A stretch of 64,000 nt of DNA, from contig CAZJFH010000010.1 in the NCBI GenBank assembly GCA_964545205.1, forward strand, positions 27,574-91,573, written 5' to 3'. The stretch comes from CAZJFH01 sp964545205 (lineage in GTDB: Bacteria; Pseudomonadota; Alphaproteobacteria; Rhodospirillales; Magnetospirillaceae). The notes under the pieces were generated by a model, which saw only the letters and a list, made by a program, of their open reading frames with translations, had not been told where the DNA came from and ran no database searches. Shown piece by piece: positions 17,492-24,993 of this stretch; the first letter of the stretch is position 1, and each line of letters starts with the position of its first letter. The position numbers and the translations under genes were made by a program.

Positions 17492-17516
17492 CCGGCCCCG
17501 CCGCGGGCGGGGCCGG
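17492..17516 (-). promoter_or_regulatory. Intercistronic hairpin between cbbM and cbbP
   Basis: CCGGCCCCGCC (17492-17502) and GGCGGGGCCGG (17506-17516) form a perfect 11-bp stem with a 3-nt loop. On the transcribed (minus) strand it is followed by GCAACCAAAAAAAG rather than a T-run, so it is not a standard terminator. It could stabilise the RuBisCO message over the kinase message by blocking 3' decay. Confidence 0.55.
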
Positions 17517-17534
17517 TCCGATGCGGGTCCACGC

Positions 17535-18917
17535 TCAGGCGGGAACCTTCTTCAGCACGTCGCGCCAGCGCGGATACAGGTTGTCGGCATCCTTGGCGAA
17601 GGAGTCGAAGGCGCCGGCCAGCTCCGGATGCTCCTTGGCATAATCCACCAGATCGATGCCCTTTTTCCAGGCCTCATGCGCCTGGCGCAGCGACTTGGCG
17701 CCGGCGACCGGGCCGTCCTTGTGGCCGAAGGCGCCGCCGCCCGAGGTCTGGATGACGTTGGAATGGCCGAGGTTGTCGAAGAAGCCCGGCAGGCGCAGCG
17801 CGTTCATGCCGCCCGAGATGATCGGCGTGGTGCCCTTCATGCTGTACCACTTCTGCGGATAGAACAGGCCCTGGGCCTCGTCGCGCTCGATCATGTAGGC
17901 GATGATCTTGTCGGCGGCGTCGCCTTCCATCTTGCCGTAGCCCATGGTGCCGGTGTGGATGCCGGAGGCGCCCTGCATGCGCGACATCTTCATGTGCACC
18001 AGGCTGGTGTAGCCGCGCTTCGCCTGCGGCGAGGTCACGGCGCCGTGGCCGGCGCGGTGGTAGTGCAGGAACTGGTTCGGGAAGTAGCGCCGGCACAGGC
18101 TCATCGCCGTCGGGCCGCCGACATAGCCGTCGACCAGGAAGGCGACGTGATGGGCGTTCTCGGCGAAGGTCTCCAGGATGTACTCGCCGCGGGCGATCAT
18201 CTCGAAGGGGTCGTCGGCGGTGATGTTGGCCGAGAAGATCTTGCCCTGGCCGGTCTCGTCCTGGGCGCGGCGCAAGGCGTCGGCGACCAGCGGGATGGTC
18301 TTCTTCATCGGCGCGAACACCTGGTTGCCCTGGGGTTCGTCGTTCTTGACGAAGTCGCCGCCCAGCCAGAACTGGTAGCAGGCATCGGCGAAGGGCTGCG
18401 GGCGCAGGCCCAGCTTCGGCTTGATGATGGTGCCGACGATCATGCCGCCGTCGACCAGCGGCCGGTCGAGCACGCGCCACATGTCGACGATGTTCATCGC
18501 CGGGCCGTCGAAAAGCTGCAGCCAGGCCGGCGGCGCGTAGAAGTCGAGCATCTTGGCGTATTCGACGTCGCTCATGCCCTGGTTGTTGCCGATGCACAGG
18601 GTCAGGAACGACACGATCATCGCCCGGCCGTCGGTGATGTTGCGGTCGAACAGCTCGATCGGGTACGCGATCTTCATCAGCTCCTTGGCTTCGTCGATCT
18701 CGTAGACCAGGGCGTCGACGCCGCGGGTGAAGTCGTCGGTGGTGCAGACGTCGACGTTGGTGCCGGTCGAGGATTCGGCCGCGAAGTGGGCGGCGACCTC
18801 GAGATAGCCGTAGCCGGCCTTCGGCTTCATCAGATAGGCGCACAGGACGTGACGACCGCCGGCGATCAGCGCGTCTTCGTTCAACGACAGGTTGGCATAG
18901 CGATTCGACTGGTCCAT
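17535..18917 (-). CDS. cbbM: Ribulose-bisphosphate carboxylase, form II
   Basis: This 460-residue form II RuBisCO large subunit fixes CO2 onto ribulose-1,5-bisphosphate and needs no small subunit. It opens MDQSNRYANLSLNEDALIAG. The catalytic lysine in GTIIKPKLGL is K166 and the carbamylated lysine in GGDFVKNDEPQ is K191, the same numbers as in Rhodospirillum rubrum. The C-terminal phosphate site TSGGGAFGHKDGP is also intact. The start follows a GGAGAGAGG ribosome site. It heads the cbbM-cbbP pair, and a sensor kinase lies upstream on the same strand. Form II enzymes have poor CO2/O2 specificity, so they work best at high CO2 or low O2 and produce 2-phosphoglycolate in air. Confidence 0.97.
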   Translation of the reverse strand: MDQSNRYANLSLNEDALIAGGRHVLCAYLMKPKAGYGYLEVAAHFAAESSTGTNVDVCTTDDFTRGVDALVYEIDEAKELMKIAYPIELFDRNITDGRAMIVSFLTLCIGNNQGMSDVEYAKMLDFYAPPAWLQLFDGPAMNIVDMWRVLDRPLVDGGMIVGTIIKPKLGLRPQPFADACYQFWLGGDFVKNDEPQGNQVFAPMKKTIPLVADALRRAQDETGQGKIFSANITADDPFEMIARGEYILETFAENAHHVAFLVDGYVGGPTAMSLCRRYFPNQFLHYHRAGHGAVTSPQAKRGYTSLVHMKMSRMQGASGIHTGTMGYGKMEGDAADKIIAYMIERDEAQGLFYPQKWYSMKGTTPIISGGMNALRLPGFFDNLGHSNVIQTSGGGAFGHKDGPVAGAKSLRQAHEAWKKGIDLVDYAKEHPELAGAFDSFAKDADNLYPRWRDVLKKVPA

Positions 18918-19044
18918 GTGCCGCCTCTCTCCAGGTTGTTTTGGCAGTTCCCGATGCGCCTTGGCGCCGTTGTGCCGACAGTGCGCCTGTCGCGGGCGCG
19001 GCGAAACACCCGCCGGAGGGATGGGCGGAAATCCTATAGGTGGG

Positions 19045-19079
19045 AAAAAGCCCGCCCCCAGAGGTGGTTTTTGGGCGGG
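19045..19079 (-). terminator. Probable terminator of the sensor kinase upstream of cbbM
   Basis: On the minus strand CCCGCCC (19079-19073) pairs with GGGCGGG (19057-19051) around a 15-nt loop, and the hairpin ends in C-TTTTT (19050-19045). It follows the kinase stop by about 40 bp, so cbbM probably has its own promoter in 18918-19044. Confidence 0.6.
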
Positions 19080-19121
19080 GCGGCGTGCGAGCCGAGATGC
19101 GGGGGGTTGGTATCGGGTGGG

Positions 19122-20918
19122 TCAGGCGACCGCTTCGGCGGCGGCCTCGGCCGGCAGTCGGATGCGGGCGGTGGTGCCGCGGCCGGGCGCGCTGTCGATG
19201 GCGAGGGCGCCGCCGTGGGCTCGCGCGAGTTCGCCGACCAGGGTCAGCCCGAGCCCGGTGCCAGGCTGGGCGCCGATGCGGTTGTCGAGCTGCTCGAACG
19301 GGCGCAGCACGCGGTCGATCTGTTCGGGCGGGATTCCGGGGCCGTCGTCGGCGACGCTGAGCTCCCAGGCGTCGTCGTGGTGACGCCAGCCGATTCGCAC
19401 GCTGCCGCCGGGCGGCGTGTACTTCACCGCGTTGGACAGCAGATTGTAGGCCATCCGGCGCAGGGCGGTCGGGTCGGCGGTGACGACGCAGCCGCCGTCC
19501 GGCGGCGCGGCCGCCAGCGTGACGCCGCGGCCGGCCGCGACCTCGCGCATGCCGTCGACGCATTCGCGCAGGATCTCGCCGATCTCCAGGGTCTCCGGCC
19601 GCAGCTGCATCTTGCCGGCCTCGATCTTCGCCACGTCGAGCAGGTCGTCGATCAGGGCCAGCAGGTGGCGGCCCGAGGAATGGATGTGATCGGCGTATTC
19701 CGCGTAGCGATCGGCGACGCCGGGGCCGAGATGACGGTCGCGCACCACCTCGCTGTAGCCGAGGATCGCGTTCAGCGGCGTGCGCAGCTCGTGGCTCATC
19801 GCGGCCAGGAACTGCGACTTGGCCTGGCTCGCCTCGTGGGCGCGGCGGATGGCGCGCCGGAGCATGCGGCGATGACGTTCGATCTGGCGGCGGCGGCGCT
19901 CCAGCGCGACGGCCATGGCGTCGCAGTCTTCGGCGAGGCGGCCGAGTTCCGAGCCGTCGCTGCGCAACTGGCTGCGGGCGGTGTAGTCGCCGTCGGCGAG
20001 CGACCGCGCCAGCCGGCCGAGCGTCTCGGTCCAGCGCAGCACCATGTGGCGCGCCGCCAGCAGCGCCAGCAGGACGGAGAGGGCGACGACGACGAGCAGC
20101 AGCGACGCGCGCTCCAGCAGCGCCTCGCGGTAAGGCGCCAGCGTGGCGGCGCGGTCGCGGTGCAGCACCACGTAGGCGCCGCCGGGGATCGCCTCGACCG
20201 CGGCGATGCCGAACATCCCCGTCCGGCCGAAATGCGCGCCGATGCTCCGCCGGTCGATCGGCTGGCCAATCAGCTGGTCGCCGGGGGCGACGGCGCCTTC
20301 CGGCCAAGCCGCCAGGACGCGCCCGCGACCGTCGAGCACCGTCACCCGGTCGCCTTCGGTCAGGTTGGCGTGCGCCAGGGAACTCGACAGCCACTCCAGA
20401 TTGACCCCGAGATTGACGCTGGCGGTGACGCGACCGTGGTCGTCGAACACCGGCTGCGAGACGACGATCACCGGCTTGCCGGTCAGCGGGCCGAAGAAGA
20501 AGTCGCTGATGCCGGGCGCGCCCGCGAGCGCCGCTCGGATGTGCGGCGTCTCCGAGACGTCGACCGGCGCCTTCACCGGCGTCGAACTGCAGGTGATCAT
20601 GCCGGAGGCGTCGACGCGCGAGAAATTGGTGATGTTGGCGAACTGGGGGTGGAGGCCGGCGAGCGCCCGGGAACACGCGGCGTCGTCCCCGTTGCGCATG
20701 GCGTCCCAATGCGCCACCACCCGCAGCAGGTCGCGACCGGACGCCAGCACGCCGGCGATCTGGCCGGCGACCAGTCGGGCGGTCTCGTCGAGTTCCTGCT
20801 CGACGACCGCCCGGTGCTCGTCCATGCGCTGGCGCAGGTCGATGGCGTCGTAGGCCAGCACCGGCGCGGTGACCAGCAGGCACAGCGCGAAAAGCCGGGC
20901 GCTGGTTCGCCGCAACAT
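19122..20918 (-). CDS. Membrane sensor histidine kinase with periplasmic Cache-like domain
   Basis: This 598-residue kinase has an N-terminal helix (LFALCLLVTAPVLAY), an extracytoplasmic region of about 260 residues with a double-Cache look (NITNFSRVDASGMITCSSTP, ISDFFFGPLTGKPVIVVSQPVFD), and a second helix near 290-310 (SLLLVVVALSVLLALL). A HAMP-like linker follows, then a HisKA domain with H376 in AAMSHELRTPLNAILGYSE, and a HATPase domain (NLLSNAVKYTPP, DDGPGIP, GTGLGLTLV). The start at 20918 has a GGGGAGG ribosome site. It is read towards cbbM but is separated from it by a terminator. No response regulator is adjacent. The ligand is unknown; Cache domains often bind small organic acids. 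Confidence 0.9.
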   Translation of the reverse strand: MLRRTSARLFALCLLVTAPVLAYDAIDLRQRMDEHRAVVEQELDETARLVAGQIAGVLASGRDLLRVVAHWDAMRNGDDAACSRALAGLHPQFANITNFSRVDASGMITCSSTPVKAPVDVSETPHIRAALAGAPGISDFFFGPLTGKPVIVVSQPVFDDHGRVTASVNLGVNLEWLSSSLAHANLTEGDRVTVLDGRGRVLAAWPEGAVAPGDQLIGQPIDRRSIGAHFGRTGMFGIAAVEAIPGGAYVVLHRDRAATLAPYREALLERASLLLVVVALSVLLALLAARHMVLRWTETLGRLARSLADGDYTARSQLRSDGSELGRLAEDCDAMAVALERRRRQIERHRRMLRRAIRRAHEASQAKSQFLAAMSHELRTPLNAILGYSEVVRDRHLGPGVADRYAEYADHIHSSGRHLLALIDDLLDVAKIEAGKMQLRPETLEIGEILRECVDGMREVAAGRGVTLAAAPPDGGCVVTADPTALRRMAYNLLSNAVKYTPPGGSVRIGWRHHDDAWELSVADDGPGIPPEQIDRVLRPFEQLDNRIGAQPGTGLGLTLVGELARAHGGALAIDSAPGRGTTARIRLPAEAAAEAVA

Positions 20919-21044
20919 CCGTTCCTCCCCGGCGACCCTCCGCCGGGCCGCTCGACCGGATTGATCTCTTATCCGACAGGGTGCCTCGGACACTCCGTTT
21001 GGAGCAAGTCATACGGAAGGTTCGGACCTGCGGGCAAAGGTTTG

Positions 21045-21491
21045 CTACTGCGCCGCCGGCGCCGTCTCCGCGTCGTGGCCGCCGTGCTCGCGGGCGACGA
21101 TCCGCAGGCAGGTCTCGAGCGTGATCGAGGCCAGCGTGGCGTGGGCGGTGTCCTCGATCTCCTGCAGCACGCGGGTCAACGCCAGCCCGGCCGGCGTGGT
21201 GTCGCCGGGTTCGCGCTCGCCGTGCAGGATCGGTTCGACCTCCTCGAACTGGCGGATGACGTCGAGCAGGGTGGTGCGCTTGGGATTGCCGACGAAGCGG
21301 TAGCCGCCGGTGGCGCCGCGCGCCGCCTCGACCAGGCCGGCGCGGCCCAGGGTGCGCAGCACCTTGGCGAGGTGGTTCAGCGAGATGCCGTACTTGGCCG
21401 CGATCTCGGCCGAGGATCGCTGGCGGCCGGGTTCGGCGGCCAGTTCGAGGGTGGCGTACAGCGCAAAACGCGTGGCCTTCTGCAGCCTCAT
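21045..21491 (-). CDS. Rrf2-family regulator without cluster cysteines
   Basis: This 148-residue winged-helix regulator has the Rrf2 pattern MRLQKATRFALYATLELAAEPG, SAEIAAKYGISLNHLAKVLRTLGRAGLVEAARG and GGYRF. Rrf2 proteins such as NsrR, IscR and RirA carry three cysteines after the wing for an Fe-S cluster. Here that stretch reads EEVEPILHGEREPGDTT with no Cys, and the only cysteine is near the C-terminus (ETCLRIV). It must therefore sense something other than a standard cluster, or nothing. Its start overlaps the GNAT stop as ATGA. A matching imperfect palindrome lies in the divergent promoter region at 22056-22081. Confidence 0.85.
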   Translation of the reverse strand: MRLQKATRFALYATLELAAEPGRQRSSAEIAAKYGISLNHLAKVLRTLGRAGLVEAARGATGGYRFVGNPKRTTLLDVIRQFEEVEPILHGEREPGDTTPAGLALTRVLQEIEDTAHATLASITLETCLRIVAREHGGHDAETAPAAQ

Positions 21492-21973
21492 CCGTCCAGG
21501 TCCTTCTCCAGCTCGACGAACGGGCCGGCCATCATGCCCTGGCTGCGGAAGAACGACATGATCAGGTGGGCGTCGCGGCGCAGCATGGTGCGCACCTTGG
21601 TGGCGCCGCCGCGGCGGAAGCCGTCGCAGATGCCGTCGAACAGCGCCGTCGCGATGCCGCCGAGGCGGATCGTGGGATTGACGTTGATCGCGAACACCCA
21701 GCCGCAGGGCGGCGAGCCGAATTCCCAGGCGCGGATTTCGCCGATGATGAAGCCGGCCAGCTCGGCGCCGGTGTCGGCGACCAGGAACGAGCGGCCCTGA
21801 TGACGCGCGCCGAAGCGTTCGAACAGGTCGTGCCAGTAGTCCGGCTTCGCCAGCCCGGTGATCTCGGCATCCAGCGCGATCACCGCCGGCAGGTCCTGCG
21901 CGGTCGCCGGCCGGATGACGAAACCCTGGTCCTCGGCGGCGGCATCGAGCGGCCTGTACCCTGCTGTTTCCAT
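21488..21973 (-). CDS. GNAT-family N-acetyltransferase
   Basis: This 161-residue acetyltransferase moves an acetyl group from acetyl-CoA to an unknown amine. The N-terminal motif GFVIRPATAQDLPAVIALDAEITG and the acetyl-CoA loop WVFAINVNPTIRLGGIATALFDGI are visible. The loop reads RLGGIA where many GNATs have RGxGxG/A. The ATG at 21973 has a GGGAGGGAA ribosome site. It is the first gene of a two-gene unit with Rrf2 and is divergent from a hemerythrin gene, so it may belong to a stress or nitrogen-oxide response. That role is inferred from neighbours only. Confidence 0.82.
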   Translation of the reverse strand: METAGYRPLDAAAEDQGFVIRPATAQDLPAVIALDAEITGLAKPDYWHDLFERFGARHQGRSFLVADTGAELAGFIIGEIRAWEFGSPPCGWVFAINVNPTIRLGGIATALFDGICDGFRRGGATKVRTMLRRDAHLIMSFFRSQGMMAGPFVELEKDLDG

Positions 21974-22055
21974 GGTTCCCTCCCGTGGTCGGCCCGCGCC
22001 GTTTTCGTCCTTGGCCGGTCGGCGGCTTGACAGGCGGCCCCGCCGGCTGGGTAAA

Positions 22056-22081
22056 ATGGCAATCGAGTACGAAATTACCAT
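22056..22081. promoter_or_regulatory. Imperfect palindrome in the GNAT/hemerythrin divergent promoter
   Basis: ATGGCAAT (22056-22063) and ATTACCAT (22074-22081) are inverted copies with one mismatch and a 10-bp centre. They lie between divergent starts at 21973 and 22173. TTGACA at 22027-22032 and TAAAAT at 22052-22057 (19-bp spacing) suggest a plus-strand promoter overlapped by the palindrome. It is the best candidate operator for the adjacent Rrf2 regulator. Confidence 0.5.
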
Positions 22082-22172
22082 AAACCGGCCGGCCTTGGCG
22101 AGGGGGTGCGCGGGGCGGGCGCGGCGGTCGCAGCGGGGGACGGCCGTCGGCGAACACGAGAGGGAGTACGTG

Positions 22173-22679
22173 ATGTTCGATTCGACCCGCATCGGCGCGC
22201 TGCTGCACGGCGAGCACGAGACCACCCTGAAGGCGATGAACCAGCTCGAGGCGCTGCTGGCAAAGCATCCGGCCAAGCGGCCGCCCGACGTCGCCGACCC
22301 GCAGCTCCGCATGGTCCTGCAGGAACTGGTCGGCAGCATGTCGAACGAGGTCAGCCGCCATTTCGATTTCGAGGAACAGCACCTGTTCCCGATCCTGGCC
22401 GAGCACGGCGAGGACGGCATCGGTGGCTTCCTGGCCGAGGAGCACGCGGCGATCCGGCCGCTGGCCGAATCGGTGGTCGCCGCCGCCCGCGCGGCGCTGA
22501 AGGGCGAGGCCTTCGACGCCCAGTCCTGGCGCGCCTTCCACGAGGCCGGCGCCGAACTGGCCGAGCGCGAGATCTATCACATCCAGAAGGAAGAGATGGC
22601 GCTGCTCGCCGCCATCACCTCGCTGCTCGACGAGGAGCAGGACGCCGAGCTGGCCAACCAGTATCAGATGATGGGCTAG
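22173..22679 (+). CDS. Hemerythrin HHE-domain protein
   Basis: This 168-residue four-helix di-iron protein has the expected histidines and acids: LLHGEHETTLKAM, VSRHFDFEEQHLFPIL, FLAEEHAAIRPLAES and IYHIQKEEMALLAAI. In contrast to the other hemerythrin-like protein (16072-16467), the metal pattern looks complete. HHE proteins store or sense oxygen or nitric oxide, or repair iron-sulfur centres. The ATG at 22173 follows GAGAGGGAG; a GTG at 22170 is possible. It is divergent from GNAT-Rrf2 with a shared regulatory palindrome, which suggests Rrf2 control. Confidence 0.85.
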   Translation: MFDSTRIGALLHGEHETTLKAMNQLEALLAKHPAKRPPDVADPQLRMVLQELVGSMSNEVSRHFDFEEQHLFPILAEHGEDGIGGFLAEEHAAIRPLAESVVAAARAALKGEAFDAQSWRAFHEAGAELAEREIYHIQKEEMALLAAITSLLDEEQDAELANQYQMMG

Positions 22680-22741
22680 AGGCGGGCCTGGAGACCCGCG
22701 CTCCGGGGCATGCCGTCCCCGCTGATCGGTGATGGACCTGT

Positions 22742-23839
22742 TTACTCCGCCGCGTCCTTCGGCAGCTCGGGCAGCGGCTCGGCCGGGCGCTGGCGGGACA
22801 GGTCGATCTCGGGGGCCATCGGGCCGTCGGTGCGCGGGCCGCGCAGGGCCACCAGCGCCGCCTTCAGCGGGTGGTCGAAGGTGTCGTTGACGGCGGTGGC
22901 CTCGTAGCCGCAATGCACCATGCAGTTGGCGCATTTCTCGTAGTTGCCGGTGCCGTAAAGCTCCCAGTCGGTGGTCTCCAGCAGCTCGCGGTAGGTCGCG
23001 GTGAAGCCCTCGCCGATCAGGTAGCACGGGCGCTGCCAGCCGAACACGTTGCGCGCCGGCATGCTCCAGGGTTCGCAGCGGTAGTCCTGGTTGCCGGCCA
23101 GGAAGTCGATGAACAGCGACGACTGGTTGAACCGCCACTTGCGGCCCTTGCCGCGGCCGAAGATGTCGCGGAAGAGCTGCTTGGACTTCTGGCGCGACAG
23201 GAAGTGCTGCTGGTCGGGCGCCTTCTCGTAGGCGTAACCGGGCGAGATGGTGATGCCCTCGACCTTCAGCTCGTCGATCGCGTAGTCGAAGAATCTCGCC
23301 ATCGCCTCGGGGTCGGCGCCGTCGAAGATCGTGCAGTTGACGGTGACGCGGAAGCCGCGCCGCACCGCCTCGCGGATCGCCCTGGTGGCGCGGTCGAACA
23401 CGCCGGCCTGCGACACCGCCTTGTCGTGGTGCTCGCGGTCGCCGTCGAGATGGACCGAGAACGTCAGGTAGGGCGACGGCCGGAACAGGTCCATGCGCTT
23501 CTCGAGCAGCAGCGCGTTGGTGCACAGGTAGACGAAGCGCTTCTGGGCGATCAGGCCGTGGACGATCTGGTCGATCTCCTTGTGCAGCAACGGCTCGCCG
23601 CCCGGAATCGAGACCATCGGCGCGCCGCATTCCTCGGCCGCCGCCAGGCATTCGGCGACGCTCATGCGCTTGTTGAGGATGTGGTCGGGATAGGCGATCT
23701 TGCCGCAGCCGGCGCAGGCCAGGTTGCAGCGGAACAGCGGCTCGAGCATCAGCACCAGCGGATAGCGCCGGTTGCCCGACAGCCGCTGCTTCATGATGTA
23801 CGCGCCGACGCGGAGCTGCTGGATCAGGGGAACGCCCAC
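22742..23839 (-). CDS. hpnH: Hopanoid radical SAM enzyme HpnH (adenosylhopane synthase)
   Basis: This 365-residue radical SAM enzyme joins an adenosyl group to diploptene, the first step in extended (C35) hopanoid side-chain synthesis. The cluster motif is C38-x3-C42-x2-C45 in FRCNLACAGCGKIAYP. Other marks are SIPGGEPLLHKEI, YLCTNALLLEKRMDLF, FSVHLDGDREHHD, and C-terminal cysteines in YEKCANCMVHCGYEA (SPASM-like). The gene starts with GTG at 23839, giving the usual VPLIQQLRVGAYIMKQ opening. Hopanoids stiffen outer membranes. It is divergent from two HpnL-like genes and no squalene-hopene cyclase is present, so other hpn genes must lie elsewhere. Confidence 0.95.
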   Translation of the reverse strand: MGVPLIQQLRVGAYIMKQRLSGNRRYPLVLMLEPLFRCNLACAGCGKIAYPDHILNKRMSVAECLAAAEECGAPMVSIPGGEPLLHKEIDQIVHGLIAQKRFVYLCTNALLLEKRMDLFRPSPYLTFSVHLDGDREHHDKAVSQAGVFDRATRAIREAVRRGFRVTVNCTIFDGADPEAMARFFDYAIDELKVEGITISPGYAYEKAPDQQHFLSRQKSKQLFRDIFGRGKGRKWRFNQSSLFIDFLAGNQDYRCEPWSMPARNVFGWQRPCYLIGEGFTATYRELLETTDWELYGTGNYEKCANCMVHCGYEATAVNDTFDHPLKAALVALRGPRTDGPMAPEIDLSRQRPAEPLPELPKDAAE

Positions 23840-23878
23840 GGCTTCGCCTTTCTGCTGTTCGCTGTCGCCAACACCGAA

Positions 23879-23905
23879 CGCGGCCGCGCTGTTGCGGCGG
23901 CCGCG
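23879..23905. repeat. Perfect hairpin between hpnH and hpnL starts
   Basis: CGCGGCCGC (23879-23887) and GCGGCCGCG (23897-23905) are perfect 9-nt inverted arms with a 9-nt loop in the 148-bp divergent promoter region. It could be a regulator site or an RNA hairpin in the hpnH leader. I see nothing to choose between these. Confidence 0.45.
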
Positions 23906-23987
23906 AGGTGCCGATACCTTTAGCCGAATTCGCGGCCCATCGCCAAGCTCGGATATGGGGATGGGGCGGCACCGGACGGGGTGGGGG

Positions 23988-24980
23988 ATGCGCAAATCGC
24001 TGCTGTTTCTGGGGGCGGCCGGGCTCGGCCTGGCGGCGTGGCTGATCGCCGCGCACGACGCCGCCGCGATCGGCGCCGCCGTCGCCGCCGTCGGCTGGGG
24101 GCTGGGGCTGATCTGCCTTGTGCGGGTGCTGCCGATCCTGTGCGACGCCATCGGCTGGCGGGTGCTGTTCCCCGTCGCGTGGCGGCCGGCGCCGTGGCCG
24201 ACCTTCTGGATCCGCTGGGTGTCGGAGAGCGTCAACGCGCTGCTGCCGGTGGCGCAGATCGGCGGCGAGGTGGTGCGCTCGCGGCTGATCAGCCGCCGTT
24301 CCGTCGTCCCCGAGCCGGCGATCGGCGGCGCCCAGGCGGCGGCCAGCGTCGTCGCCGACCTGACCACGGGCATGGTCGGCACGATGATGTTCAGCGTCAC
24401 CGGCGTCGTGCTGCTGCTGCAGCGAACGACGTCGGAGGAGGTGGCCGGCGCGCTGTACTGGGCGATGGCGGCGATGGCCGGCATGCTGCTGGCCTTCCTG
24501 GCCGCGCAGCGCTCGGGCCTGCTGACCGGCGTGACCCGCAAGGTCGCCGGCGCGGTCGGCGGTTCGCTGGCCCGCGCGGTGGCCGGCGGCACCCAAGCCT
24601 TCGACGCCGCCCTGGCCGAGATCTACCGCGACCGCGCCGCCTTCGCCCATTCGGCGGTGTGGCGGCTGGCCTCGTGGCTGGTCGGCGCGGCGGAAGTCTG
24701 GCTGGCCCTGACCTTCCTGGGCGTTGACATCTCGCTCGCCGACGCCTTGATGATCGAGAGCGTCAGCGTCACCGTCCGCAGCGCCGCCTTCGCGGTGCCC
24801 GGCGGCCTCGGCCTGCAGGAGGGCAGCCTGCTGCTGCTCGGCGGCCTGGTCGGCATCCCGCCCGAGACGGCGCTGGCGCTGGCGCTGATCAAGCGGGTGC
24901 GCGAGGTCGCGGTCGGCTTGCCGGCCCTGGCGCTGTGGTGGGCGATCGAGACGCGCACGACGCTGCGGCAGCGGGCGTGA
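23988..24980 (+). CDS. hpnL: HpnL-type integral membrane protein (copy 1)
   Basis: This 330-residue polytopic inner-membrane protein is of the UPF0104 / lysylphosphatidylglycerol-synthase-like flippase fold, hopanoid-associated HpnL subgroup. It appears to have seven or eight helices, with the marks VGWGLGLICLVRVLPILCDAIGWR, WVSESVNALLPVAQIGGEVVR and PGGLGLQEGSLLLLGGLVGI. The best start is the ATG at 23988, with GTGGGGG just upstream. It is followed after 13 bp by a second copy of the same family, so the two are an operon and arose by tandem duplication. HpnL is thought to help transport or place hopanoids; the mechanism is not proven. Confidence 0.88.
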   Translation: MRKSLLFLGAAGLGLAAWLIAAHDAAAIGAAVAAVGWGLGLICLVRVLPILCDAIGWRVLFPVAWRPAPWPTFWIRWVSESVNALLPVAQIGGEVVRSRLISRRSVVPEPAIGGAQAAASVVADLTTGMVGTMMFSVTGVVLLLQRTTSEEVAGALYWAMAAMAGMLLAFLAAQRSGLLTGVTRKVAGAVGGSLARAVAGGTQAFDAALAEIYRDRAAFAHSAVWRLASWLVGAAEVWLALTFLGVDISLADALMIESVSVTVRSAAFAVPGGLGLQEGSLLLLGGLVGIPPETALALALIKRVREVAVGLPALALWWAIETRTTLRQRA

Positions 24981-24993
24981 CGGTGGAGATGCG

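Noticed and set aside
17492..17516. The cbbM-cbbP hairpin as a terminator
   Set aside because: No T-run follows it on the minus strand; the run of T lies on the wrong side, and the next gene is clearly in the same pathway.
16053..21800. A 1915-codon open frame on the plus strand
   Set aside because: It runs antisense through phosphoribulokinase, RuBisCO, the sensor kinase, Rrf2 and GNAT. Long antisense frames are expected in very G+C-rich DNA, and its translation is low-complexity Arg/Gly/Ala/Asp.
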